This document shows positions 1-6,083 of a stretch of 6,095 bases of DNA, in pieces. How positions within the stretch are numbered: the stretch's first letter is position 1; the number at the start of each line of letters is the position of its first letter. The notes under the pieces were generated by a model. The model was not told the origin of the DNA and made no database searches. It saw only the letters and a program-made list of their open reading frames with translations. Made by a program: the position numbers and the translations under genes. Where the stretch lies: positions 2,338 through 8,432 of the forward strand of contig JAAUYY010000064.1 of NCBI GenBank assembly GCA_014804865.1. Reading direction: 5' to 3'. The stretch comes from Desulfovibrio sp. Its GTDB lineage: Bacteria; Desulfobacterota; Desulfovibrionia; Desulfovibrionales; Desulfovibrionaceae.

Positions 1-276
1 GTTATAGAAGCTATGGCCGCGGGCATGCCCATTGTCAGCTCCAATATAAACGCCCTTCCAGAAGTCATTATTGACGGCGAGACTGGCTTATCCGTCCCGG
101 AACGCGATCCTCGCGCCCTGGCGACGGCCATAAAGGAGATGATACGCGATCCCGAAAGGGCGGAAAAACTGGGGGAAAACGCGGCCGCTCTCGCCCGCGA
201 AATGTTCGATCCCGAAAAAAACGCCCGGAAATTGGCCGAGCATTTGGCGAACGCCGCCAGAAAAGCGAAGGACTAA
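1..276 (+). CDS. Glycosyltransferase family 4 protein, C-terminal fragment (5' end outside the window)
   Basis: The reading frame is open from the first base and gives 91 residues before a TAA stop. It begins VIEAMAAGMPIVSS and continues through LPEVI and DGETGL. This is the classic nucleotide-sugar binding segment of GT-B fold, GT4-type glycosyltransferases: the E of EAMA is probably the second glutamate of the EX7E motif, followed by G-x-P-I-V and PEVI-x-x-G-x-T-G. The remainder is a charged helical tail (RDPERAEKLGENAAALARE) typical of the C-terminal helix that packs back on the N-terminal domain. Enzymes of this family move a sugar from a nucleotide-sugar donor to a growing glycan or lipid acceptor at the cytoplasmic face of the membrane. 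The donor and acceptor cannot be read from this fragment. The next gene starts four bases after the stop, so the two are very likely cotranscribed. The ATG at base 13 is internal to the domain and is not the real start. Confidence 0.9.
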   Translation, partial: VIEAMAAGMPIVSSNINALPEVIIDGETGLSVPERDPRALATAIKEMIRDPERAEKLGENAAALAREMFDPEKNARKLAEHLANAARKAKD

Positions 277-280
277 CAAC

Positions 281-2221
281 ATGTGCGGAATAGCCGGTCT
301 TTGCGTCGTCGACGGCGGCGATATAAATCCCGAAGCTCGCGTATTCGTAAAGGCGATGACCGACAAGATGCGCTATCGCGGCCCCGATGGCGAGGGCTTC
401 TGGTTGGACGGGAGCGTCTGCCTGGGGCATAGGCGTCTTTCGATCATCGATCTCGCCGGCGGCGCGCAACCCATGGAAAGCGCGGACGGAAAGCTGGTCG
501 TCGTGTTTAACGGCGAAATATACAATTTTAAAGCGCTTCGCAAGGCGCTGGAAGACAGGGGACAGAAATTTAAAGGTTTGTCGGACACGGAGGTAATTCT
601 GGGCGCCTACGCGGAGTATGGGCGGGATTGCCTCGATTACCTCGAGGGAATGTTCGCATTCGCGCTCTGGGACAGGGAAAAAAAGGCTCTCTTTTGCGCC
701 AGGGATCACTTTGGCAAGAAGCCTTTTTACTATACCCTGCAAAACGGACTATTCGCCTTTTGCTCGGATCTCTCTTCGCTTGTCACGCTTCGGAAGAGCG
801 CCGGATTCGCCTTTTCCATTTCTCCCAAAGCGTTAATGCGTTATCTCGATTACGAGTACGTTCCGACGCCGGAGTGTATTTATAAGGAAGTTCGCGTATT
901 GGAGCCGGCCTCGTGGCTCGCGCTCGAAAAAGGCGAGATTTCCGGCGGTCGTTATTGGGATCTCCCCTGGCCAGAAGCGAAAACGCCGACAGACAAAGAG
1001 GAAACCGCCGATAAATTGCGGACTCTGATGAACGAAGCTGTCGCCTTGAGGATGGTCAGCGACGTGCCCCTGGGCATCTTTCTCTCGGGCGGCATAGATT
1101 CGTCGATCGTGGCCGGTCTCGCCGCGAGAAATTCAGATAAGCCGATACGGACATTTTCCATAGGATTTACCGAAGCGAGCTATGACGAATCCCGCTACGC
1201 CAATATCGTCGCGAAGGCCTTTCATACGGATCACCATGAGAGGATCCTCTCCGCGGAGGATTGCGCGAACGAACTTCCCGGAATAATAAGCCGCATGGAC
1301 ACGCCCATGGCTGACGCTTCCTGCGCTCCTACCTGGCTTCTTTCCGGTCTCGCCCGCGAAGATGTTACCGTCGCCCTGGGCGGAGACGGAGCCGACGAGC
1401 TTTGGGCCGGCTACGAGCATTATATCGGTTATCGAATCGCCCGCTGGTATAACGCTCTTCCGGCGTGGCTTCGCAAGGGACTAATCGAGCCTATATGCCG
1501 CCTCCTGCCCTCTTCCCAAGGCTACGTCAATCCCCGACTGGCGACGGAGACTTTCCTGCGCGGAGCCGCTTCGCCTGATTGGTTGAGGGTCGAGACCATG
1601 CTTACCGCTCTGGACGGGGAGGCGCAGAAAAAAATCCTCTCGCGGGAGTGGCTTGAGAGCTGGGCTGAGCCTACAGATTTTCTTGCCAGTCAAAATCTAT
1701 ACGCGCCGACCCGCGAGCGATACGATAACTGGTCGCCGCCCGAAGTCGCTTCGCCGCTAGCCAGGGCTTTTTACGTGTATGTTCGGCAATTTATGCTCGA
1801 TGATATACTCGTCAAGGTCGATCGTTGCTCGATGCTCCATTCCCTCGAAGTCCGCTCCCCATTCCTGGACAAGAACGTCGCGGAATTTGTCGCGAAATTG
1901 CCAATATCCTGCAAACTGCGGGGCTTTAAACGCAAATACCTCCTAAAAAAGGCTTTCGCGAACCTTCTTCCGCCGGAGATCCTCAAACGCAACAAACGCG
2001 GCTTTCAAATTCCGGTCGCCGAATGGTTGCGCGGCAAATTGCGCCCCCTGCTGGAGGAGCTTTGCTCGCGAGACAAATTGGCCGATCAGGGAATTTTCGA
2101 TCCTGAAGCCGTAAGGTCGCTCATGGAACGCCATTTCTCGGGCAAGGAAGATTTGCGCAAGCCGCTTTGGACATTGCTTGTCTTGCAAATATGGTTGCGC
2201 GAAACCGGAGCGGCGATCTAG
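281..2221 (+). CDS. asnB: Asparagine synthase (glutamine-hydrolysing)-type amidotransferase
   Basis: This is a complete 646-residue class II amidotransferase. Residues 1-215 or so form the Ntn-hydrolase glutaminase domain. MCGIAG places the catalytic Cys at position 2, exposed after Met removal, and is followed by RGPDG (33-37), GHRRLSIIDL (49-58), FNGEIYN (76-82) and SDTE (101-104), the glutamine-binding residues. Residues 240-640 form the ATP-dependent synthase domain, with the PP-loop SGGIDSS at 269-275, GGDGADELWAG from 367, and DRCSMLHSLEVRSPFLD at 514-530. Known chemistry: glutamine ammonia is channelled to an AMP-activated carboxylate, aspartate in true AsnB. The start is fixed by the required Met-Cys and by AAGGA at 267-271, inside the end of the glycosyltransferase gene. 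The 4-base gap implies an operon. Because the neighbour is a glycosyltransferase, it may instead amidate a sugar acid or serve an exosortase-type exopolysaccharide cluster; homologues there carry the same domains. The family call is firm, but the acceptor is inferred. Confidence 0.93.
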   Translation: MCGIAGLCVVDGGDINPEARVFVKAMTDKMRYRGPDGEGFWLDGSVCLGHRRLSIIDLAGGAQPMESADGKLVVVFNGEIYNFKALRKALEDRGQKFKGLSDTEVILGAYAEYGRDCLDYLEGMFAFALWDREKKALFCARDHFGKKPFYYTLQNGLFAFCSDLSSLVTLRKSAGFAFSISPKALMRYLDYEYVPTPECIYKEVRVLEPASWLALEKGEISGGRYWDLPWPEAKTPTDKEETADKLRTLMNEAVALRMVSDVPLGIFLSGGIDSSIVAGLAARNSDKPIRTFSIGFTEASYDESRYANIVAKAFHTDHHERILSAEDCANELPGIISRMDTPMADASCAPTWLLSGLAREDVTVALGGDGADELWAGYEHYIGYRIARWYNALPAWLRKGLIEPICRLLPSSQGYVNPRLATETFLRGAASPDWLRVETMLTALDGEAQKKILSREWLESWAEPTDFLASQNLYAPTRERYDNWSPPEVASPLARAFYVYVRQFMLDDILVKVDRCSMLHSLEVRSPFLDKNVAEFVAKLPISCKLRGFKRKYLLKKAFANLLPPEILKRNKRGFQIPVAEWLRGKLRPLLEELCSRDKLADQGIFDPEAVRSLMERHFSGKEDLRKPLWTLLVLQIWLRETGAAI

Positions 2222-2224
2222 ACG

Positions 2225-2251
2225 CCGCGGCTCGCGGAAATTTTGAATTTT
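2225..2251 (+). terminator. Possible weak intrinsic terminator after the amidotransferase gene
   Basis: Just after the TAG stop, CCGCG (2225-2229) and CGCGG (2233-2237) can pair around a three-base loop. The stretch that follows is AT-rich with two T runs (2241-2244 and 2248-2251). The stem is only five base pairs and the T run is not immediately adjacent, so this is a tentative call. It sits where the glycan operon would be expected to end, before the separate htpX unit. Confidence 0.35.
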
Positions 2252-2288
2252 TATGGCGACTGAACTAGCTCAAGCGCGCAAGAATTTT

Positions 2289-2353
2289 TTGCCGATAATG
2301 GATAGTTAAGTTTAAAGTTTATAGCGGAACGTTTAAATTTAATTTTAAGAGGA
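2289..2353 (+). promoter_or_regulatory. AT-rich leader of htpX with Shine-Dalgarno; promoter uncertain
   Basis: The 139-base gap before htpX becomes strongly AT-rich from about 2283. AAGAGGA at 2347-2353 is a good ribosome binding site, seven bases before the ATG, and decides the start. A sigma-70-like promoter could be TTGCCG (2289-2294) with TTTAAA (2311-2316) at a 16-base spacing, but the -10 match is poor. I saw no clear sigma-32 heat-shock promoter (CTTGAA with CCCCAT) and no CIRCE element, although htpX is heat-shock or envelope-stress controlled in several bacteria. TTAAATTTAA at 2333-2342 is a palindrome but is also simply AT-rich. Confidence 0.4.
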
Positions 2354-2360
2354 CGCGAGC

Positions 2361-3209
2361 ATGACAAGCCAATTAAAAACCATTTTGCTCCTGGGGTTGC
2401 TTTCGGGTCTCATAATTCTGCTAGGAGGAATGCTTGGCGGACGCGCAGGCGTAATCTTCGCCTTCGCTGTCGCCGTAATAATGAATATCGGAAGTTACTG
2501 GTATTCGGATAAAATTGTATTAAATATGTATCGCGCTCGAGAGCTGGCGCCTTCGGACGCGCCATTTCTACATGACACTGTTCGCGATCTGGCGACCAGG
2601 GCCGGCATCCCGACGCCCAGAATTTACTCTGTTCCCGAACAGGCTCCCAACGCCTTCGCGACCGGACGCGATCCCGAACATTCCGCGGTAGCCGTGACGG
2701 ACGGCCTCTTGAATCTCCTCTCGCCCGAGGAACTTCGCGGCGTCGTAGCGCACGAAATTGGGCACATCGTCAACAGGGATATTCTGATTCAGACTATCGC
2801 GGGCGTCATGGCTTCGGCCTTGATCAGCCTCGCCAACATGGCGCAATTTGGAGCCCTGTTCGGCCATAGAGATAACAATGGCCCCGGGCCGATCGGCGGA
2901 ATCATCCTCGCTTTGCTCGCGCCCGTAGCCGCCGCGTTGATTCAGATGGCGATCTCTCGTTCGCGCGAATTTCTGGCCGACGAGACAGGCGCGAAGCTCT
3001 GCGGCCAGCCTCTCGCCCTGTCCGGCGCCCTCTACAAGCTCTCCGTAGCCAGCGGACGAACCCCCCTAACGCGCGGAAATCCCAGCACCGCGGAGATGTT
3101 CGTCGTGACTCCCCTCTTCGCCAGGGACGGGAAAATAGCGTCGCTATTCAGTTCGCATCCGCCGATTGAAGAAAGAATGGCCAGACTTCAAAATATGGCG
3201 ATAAACTGA
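2361..3209 (+). CDS. htpX: Protease HtpX, membrane zinc metalloprotease (M48B)
   Basis: This 282-residue protein has the normal length and layout of HtpX. Two N-terminal membrane segments (about 7-27 and 30-48) are followed by the family signature SYWYSDKIVLNMYRA (45-59). Next come the conserved NAFATGRDP (97-105) and the zinc site HEIGH at 131-135: His131 and His135 bind zinc and Glu132 is catalytic. Glu203 in SREFLAD (201-207) is the expected third zinc ligand. Two further hydrophobic stretches lie at about 143-163 and 178-198, and the conserved SSHPPIEERMARL lies near the end. In E. coli the enzyme is an inner-membrane endopeptidase with its active site in the cytoplasm; it degrades misfolded membrane proteins together with FtsH. 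All key residues are present, so it should be active. Its stop codon overlaps the start of the following lipoprotein gene by one base. The start is supported by AAGAGGA seven bases upstream. Confidence 0.97.
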   Translation: MTSQLKTILLLGLLSGLIILLGGMLGGRAGVIFAFAVAVIMNIGSYWYSDKIVLNMYRARELAPSDAPFLHDTVRDLATRAGIPTPRIYSVPEQAPNAFATGRDPEHSAVAVTDGLLNLLSPEELRGVVAHEIGHIVNRDILIQTIAGVMASALISLANMAQFGALFGHRDNNGPGPIGGIILALLAPVAAALIQMAISRSREFLADETGAKLCGQPLALSGALYKLSVASGRTPLTRGNPSTAEMFVVTPLFARDGKIASLFSSHPPIEERMARLQNMAIN

Positions 3210-3568
3210 TGCGCGCTCTGCTCTCTTCCCTGACTCTGGCTCTCGCGCTTCTCGCGTGCGCTCCAAAAACCGAAGCTCCCGCGCCCATACCTGAATCGCG
3301 GGAAACTTATGTCATTCTGCCCGCCAACTTTATCATCGATCTGGCGGCGGGAGCCAAGGCGCGACTGAATCCGGCCTTTCAGGAATTTATAATTTATCCT
3401 TCGGTCGCGGAGGCGAGCGAAGCGCTCGAGCGGATACCCGGGAACAAGGACGACTGGAAAATTTATTTGCTGGACGGAACCTTCGCGGAACTCGCCGAAC
3501 CGACCGCCGAAGGCTACCGCCTCGCGCTCCCGGCAAGAGCTATAGACTGGATCGAGCCGACGAATTAG
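3209..3568 (+). CDS. Predicted small lipoprotein of unknown function, coupled to htpX
   Basis: This 119-residue protein starts with MRALLSS, a hydrophobic core, and LLAC at residues 14-17. That is an acceptable type II signal peptide with Cys17 as the lipidated residue. Ala18 and Pro19 follow, with no Asp at +2, which suggests outer-membrane sorting if Lol rules apply. The proline-rich linker (about 18-29) leads into a roughly 90-residue soluble domain. That domain has alternating hydrophobic strands (YVILPANFIIDL, EFIIYPS, WKIYLLDG, YRLALPARAIDWIE), one helix (VAEASEALERI) and no further cysteine. I do not recognise a named family. The A of its ATG is the last base of the htpX TGA, and there is no strong Shine-Dalgarno of its own, so translation probably depends on htpX ribosomes. 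This suggests, by inference only, a role in the same envelope stress setting. It is not obviously a protease inhibitor or a chaperone. Confidence 0.8.
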   Translation: MRALLSSLTLALALLACAPKTEAPAPIPESRETYVILPANFIIDLAAGAKARLNPAFQEFIIYPSVAEASEALERIPGNKDDWKIYLLDGTFAELAEPTAEGYRLALPARAIDWIEPTN

Positions 3569-3693
3569 AAGCTGTCTTCATAGCTTCCAACGCCGGGTTT
3601 TATATTCCGGCGCCCCGCGATAAGCGGCCAGAATGAGCCAAAAACCGCGCTCTTTGGCGAATGATCTTCTCCGAAACTGTTTGAAAAACGGTT
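3568..3693. repeat. Run of short inverted repeats in the convergent spacer
   Basis: The 259-base spacer between the two convergent genes contains no credible gene. Its left half has a row of potential hairpins: GAAGCT/AGCTTC (3568-3573 with 3582-3587), CGCCGG/CCGGCG (3591-3596 with 3607-3612), CCGC/GCGG (3615-3618 with 3624-3627), GCCAAA/TTTGGC (3637-3642 with 3653-3658) and AACTGTTT/AAACGGTT with one T-G pair (3675-3682 with 3686-3693). None is followed by a T tract on the plus strand, so they are not classical intrinsic terminators. They may shape the 3' end of the htpX-lipoprotein mRNA. Short stems of four to six base pairs also occur by chance. Confidence 0.4.
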
Positions 3694-3746
3694 ATGAAGA
3701 CCTATTCTTAAAACGAGACGCAAGTAAAATTATCAACTCGATATAG

Positions 3747-3782
3747 CGGCATCGCGCAACGCAAATGAGCGCGAAAATGCCG
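3747..3782 (-). terminator. Candidate 3'-end hairpin downstream of the aminotransferase gene
   Basis: CGGCATCGCGC (3747-3757) can pair with GCGCG (3769-3773) plus ATGCCG (3777-3782), giving an 11-bp stem with a three-base A bulge and an 11-base loop. It lies 45 bases beyond the stop codon of the minus-strand aminotransferase. On the minus strand the next bases are AT-rich but lack an immediate T tract, so it may be a mRNA-stabilising or factor-assisted 3' end and not a strong intrinsic terminator. Confidence 0.4.
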
Positions 3783-3827
3783 TCAATCACTACTAGCTTC
3801 GCCCACGCGGGGATTCGCGCGAGCTCT

Positions 3828-5003
3828 CTAAAGACTCGCCAGAGCTTCCCCTACGCGATCCAGCGCGTCCCGCAGACGATCGTCGCCGACCGCGAAGGAA
3901 ATCCTGAAGCATTTGTCGTCGCCGAAAGCGACGCCTGGGACTACGGCGACATGGGCCCGCTCGAGGAGCCATTTGCAGAATGCGACCGAATTGTCCAGGC
4001 CAGGCTTATAATAACCGCTGGCGTCCACAAAAAGATAGAAAGCGCCGTCGGGACGGGGGCAAACCGCCTTTTTCCAGGTTCCGATTCGCTCCATGGCAAG
4101 ATCGCGACGTTTCTCGAAAGCGCTCCGCATTTCGGCCACGCAGTCTTGGGGCCCAGTCAGCGCAGCCAGCGCCGCTTTTTGGGCTATGGAGCAGACATTG
4201 GAGAGACTGTGCCCCTGCACGACGGACATTTTCTTGATTATCTCCGGGTGCGCGGCCATGAAACCCACACGCCAGCCGGTCATCGCGTAACTTTTAGAGA
4301 GACCGTTGACGACGCCGACATATTCCGGACAATGCTCGAACCATGTAACGGCGCTGGTCATGGCGGCGGGCGGATAGATTAGTTGATCGTAAATCTCGTC
4401 GGACAGCACATAAATATTGTGGGCGAGAGCCCAGCGCATGACGTTCATGAACTCGCGATCGGAATACACCGCTCCAGTCGGATTCGACGGCGAATTCAGA
4501 ATAAGCGCCTTTGTTCTCTCCGTAACATACTCTTCGAGCATGAGCGGCGCGACCTTGTAGCCAGTTTTGGCGTCGGTTTTGACAAAAACCGGCTTTCCGT
4601 CGGCGAGGAGCGTCATATCGGGGTAACTAACCCAATACGGAGACGGAATAAGAACTTCGTCGCCCGGATTGAGCATGGTCTGGAGAAAGGTGTAAATACA
4701 TTGCTTGCCCCCCGAGCCAATTATTATATTTTCCGCCTTGACCTCGGAACGAAAGCGCTTCCCAAGCCAATCGGCCGCCGCCTGGCGCAATTCGGGGATG
4801 CCCGCGATCGCGGTATAGCGCGTAAAATTGTCGTCAATAGCCCGTTTGGCGGCTTCTTTGATAAACTCGGGCGTCGGAAAATCCGGTTCGCCTACGGCCA
4901 GACTGACGACTTCGATTCCTTGAGCGCGAAGTTCCTGAGCTCTGGCGTTTATAGCCAGGGTCATGCTCGGCTGTATTTGGGCGACCTTTTCTGATATTTG
5001 CAT
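3828..5003 (-). CDS. aspC: Pyridoxal-phosphate aminotransferase class I/II, aspartate aminotransferase-like
   Basis: This complete 391-residue fold-type I aminotransferase has the length usual for the 1-beta (AspAT-Ib) subgroup. Visible landmarks are SLAVGEPDFPTP (34-45), GGKQ (98-101), the PYW segment with Trp124 stacking on the cofactor, SPSNPTG with Asn174, SDEIYDQ with Asp202 and Tyr205, and NGLSKSYAMTGWRVGF (233-248). In the last motif Lys237 is the Schiff-base lysine and Arg245 binds phosphate. FRISF carries Arg367, which binds the substrate alpha-carboxylate. Known chemistry: reversible transfer of the amino group between aspartate and 2-oxoglutarate, in the cytosol. Enzymes of this subgroup may also, or mainly, act on prephenate to make arogenate, and sequence reading alone cannot separate these. 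The start is supported by GGAG on the minus strand (5014-5011), seven bases before the ATG, and by the usual N-terminus MQISEKVAQIQPS. It stands alone, divergent from sfsA. Confidence 0.92.
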   Translation of the reverse strand: MQISEKVAQIQPSMTLAINARAQELRAQGIEVVSLAVGEPDFPTPEFIKEAAKRAIDDNFTRYTAIAGIPELRQAAADWLGKRFRSEVKAENIIIGSGGKQCIYTFLQTMLNPGDEVLIPSPYWVSYPDMTLLADGKPVFVKTDAKTGYKVAPLMLEEYVTERTKALILNSPSNPTGAVYSDREFMNVMRWALAHNIYVLSDEIYDQLIYPPAAMTSAVTWFEHCPEYVGVVNGLSKSYAMTGWRVGFMAAHPEIIKKMSVVQGHSLSNVCSIAQKAALAALTGPQDCVAEMRSAFEKRRDLAMERIGTWKKAVCPRPDGAFYLFVDASGYYKPGLDNSVAFCKWLLERAHVAVVPGVAFGDDKCFRISFAVGDDRLRDALDRVGEALASL

Positions 5004-5027
5004 ATTGAGGCTCCGGAAAGCTAAATT

Positions 5028-5037
5028 TTGTCGACAA
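5028..5037. promoter_or_regulatory. Perfect 10-bp palindrome, candidate operator
   Basis: TTGTCGACAA is a perfect palindrome in the 87-base divergent spacer. It touches the predicted -10 element and covers the predicted transcription start of the aminotransferase gene, the position where a repressor dimer would block initiation. The half-sites are short and no regulator is encoded nearby, so its role is inferred. Confidence 0.35.
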
Positions 5038-5064
5038 TTTACCCGCGTACCCGCCGCTTGGCAA
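5036..5064 (-). promoter_or_regulatory. Predicted sigma-70 promoter of the aminotransferase gene
   Basis: Read on the minus strand, TTGCCA (5064-5059) and TAAATT (5041-5036) are separated by exactly 17 bases. They match the -35 consensus at five of six and the -10 at four of six positions. Transcription would start near 5029, leaving a leader of about 25 bases that contains the GGAG ribosome site. This is inferred from consensus only. Confidence 0.5.
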
Positions 5065-5090
5065 GACGCCGCCCATAAACCTACTCGCCT

Positions 5091-5801
5091 ATGACCCCAA
5101 GAGCTTTTGTTCCCCTCCCGAAGAATCTCGTCTCTGGCGAATTTCTGCGTCGCGAAAAGCGATTTTTAATCGAAGCCAGGATCGAAAACAGGAATGTCTG
5201 GGCGCATTGCAACGATTCCGGCGCGATGACCGGCCTTCTCGAGCCGGGGAGAGAGATCTTGCTTTCCCGCGCGAATGATCCGCGGCGCAAACTCCCCTAT
5301 ACGCTCGAGCGAATACGTCTCCCTCAATGCTGGGCCAACGTAAACACTTTTCTCCCCAATCGCCTCCTCGAAGCCGCGTTCAATGCGGGAGCGCTCGACT
5401 TCGCCTCGGGCTACGCGGAATTTCGCCGCGAAGTAAAAAGAGGCGCGAGCAGACTCGACGCCAGACTTTCCGGAGCCTCCCGGCCTCCGCTCTGGATCGA
5501 GTGCAAAAGCGCGACTCTCGTTCGAGACGGCGCGGCCCTGTTTCCAGACGCGCCCACGGTCAGGGGCCGGAAGCATCTTCTGGAATTAATGGATATAGTG
5601 AAAAATGGGGAGCGGGCGGCGATGTTTTATCTCGTCCAAAGGGAAGACGCGACGCGCTTCGCGGCCGCCGACGATATCGATCCAGAATACGGACGCCTTT
5701 TCCGCCTGGCGCGGAATATGGGCGTCGAGATCCATATTTTCGCCGCGCGAATGTCGCCTGACTGGACGGAACTAGGCCCAGCTCTCCCCGTAGCGGATTG
5801 A
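5091..5801 (+). CDS. sfsA: DNA/RNA nuclease SfsA (sugar fermentation stimulation protein homologue)
   Basis: This 236-residue protein matches the SfsA family in length and motif order. It has FLRREKRFL (18-26), HCNDSGAMTGLLEPG (39-53), DPRRKLPYT (63-71), NTFLPNRL (85-92), SRLD (120-123), IECKSATL (136-143), FPDAPTVRGRKHL (151-163), VQRED (182-186) and DIDPEYG (195-201). The N-terminal part is OB-fold-like. The C-terminal part has a PD-(D/E)XK-like arrangement in which Asp123, Glu137 and Lys139 are the expected metal-binding and catalytic residues, all present. The E. coli protein was named for stimulating maltose metabolism genes and has been described as a nucleic-acid-binding nuclease; its physiological role is still unclear. 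An in-frame TAA at 5076-5078 makes ATG 5091 the first possible start. No Shine-Dalgarno is visible before it, so expression may be low or initiation unusual. It is a single gene, divergent from the aminotransferase. Confidence 0.93.
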   Translation: MTPRAFVPLPKNLVSGEFLRREKRFLIEARIENRNVWAHCNDSGAMTGLLEPGREILLSRANDPRRKLPYTLERIRLPQCWANVNTFLPNRLLEAAFNAGALDFASGYAEFRREVKRGASRLDARLSGASRPPLWIECKSATLVRDGAALFPDAPTVRGRKHLLELMDIVKNGERAAMFYLVQREDATRFAAADDIDPEYGRLFRLARNMGVEIHIFAARMSPDWTELGPALPVAD

Positions 5802-5813
5802 ATCGCGCCGAAC

Positions 5814-5862
5814 TTTTAAAATTTTATTTTTTCTATTGACAGAGCGTCGATGCTTATATAAT
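5814..5862 (+). promoter_or_regulatory. Promoter of the tRNA-Gln/tRNA-Glu unit with AT-rich upstream tract
   Basis: A perfect -35 TTGACA (5836-5841) and a perfect -10 TATAAT (5857-5862) lie just before the tRNA genes. They are separated by 15 bases, shorter than the usual 17. Nineteen consecutive A/T bases (5814-5832) lie directly upstream, like an UP element that contacts RNA polymerase alpha subunits. Transcription should start near 5869, only a few bases before tRNA-Gln, with a GC-rich discriminator (GCCCG) of the kind linked to stringent control. The AT tract may also help end sfsA transcription. Confidence 0.75.
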
Positions 5863-5872
5863 GTTTGCCCGT

Positions 5873-5947
5873 TGGGTTATCGTTCAACTGGCAGGACGAC
5901 GGATTCTGACTCCGTTAATCAAGGTTCAAATCCTTGTAACCCAGCCA
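5873..5947 (+). tRNA. tRNA-Gln (anticodon CTG)
   Basis: The sequence folds into a full cloverleaf of 75 bases including an encoded CCA. The acceptor stem is TGGGTTA with TAACCCA, the D stem GTTC with GGAC around an eight-base loop, the anticodon stem ACGGA with TCCGT, and the T stem CAAGG with CCTTG around TTCAAAT. The anticodon loop TTCTGAC puts CTG at 5906-5908, which reads CAG glutamine codons. Discriminator base G73 and the weak T1-A72 first pair agree with glutamine identity. A CTG tRNA-Gln usually accompanies a TTG isoacceptor, which would have to lie elsewhere. Confidence 0.97.
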
Positions 5948-5950
5948 CCC

Positions 5951-6027
5951 GTCCTCATCGTCTAGTCGGCCAAGGACATCGGCCTTTCACGCCGGTAACA
6001 GGGGTTCAAATCCCCTTGAGGACGCCA
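5951..6027 (+). tRNA. tRNA-Glu (anticodon TTC)
   Basis: This is a 77-base cloverleaf with an encoded CCA. The acceptor stem is GTCCTCA with TGAGGAC, the D stem GTCT with GGAC around a nine-base loop, the anticodon stem TCGGC with GCCGG (one T-G pair), and the T stem GGGGT-side pairing with CCCC around TTCAAAT. The loop CTTTCAC places TTC at 5986-5988, reading both GAA and GAG. It closely resembles E. coli tRNA-Glu. It starts three bases after tRNA-Gln and is surely cotranscribed and cut apart by processing. Confidence 0.97.
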
Positions 6028-6044
6028 AATTTGGGTATAAAGAA

Positions 6045-6083
6045 GAATGCCAAGGTGTACAAAGCCTTGGCATTCCTTGTTTT
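6045..6083 (+). terminator. Intrinsic terminator of the tRNA unit
   Basis: GAATGCCAAGG (6045-6055) and CCTTGGCATTC (6065-6075) form a perfect 11-bp stem around a nine-base loop. A T-rich tail (TTGTTTT, 6077-6083) follows one base later. It lies 17 bases after the end of tRNA-Glu, the normal place for a tRNA operon to stop. No further gene is visible in the remaining 12 bases. Confidence 0.85.

Noticed and set aside
68..742. A 224-codon minus-strand open frame over the start of the amidotransferase gene.
   Set aside because: It runs across the glycosyltransferase end, the 4-base gap and the glutaminase domain on the opposite strand. Its composition is rich in Arg, Pro and Phe and it has no known motif, typical of a shadow frame.
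3765..4994. Two nearly contiguous plus-strand open frames of 205 and 203 codons (3765-4382 and 4383-4994).
   Set aside because: They lie antisense to the aminotransferase, whose protein carries every expected motif. Their translations show no recognisable domain and no ribosome sites; they are open only because of the codon bias of the real gene.
5166..5576. A 136-codon minus-strand frame and a 144-codon plus-strand frame (5327-5761) within sfsA.
   Set aside because: The sfsA frame contains the full set of family motifs in order. The alternatives are highly basic, low-complexity shadow translations.
6045..6075. The 11-bp perfect inverted repeat considered as an insertion-sequence end or operator.
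   Set aside because: Its position just after the tRNA genes, nine-base loop and following T-rich tail fit an intrinsic terminator without needing another explanation.
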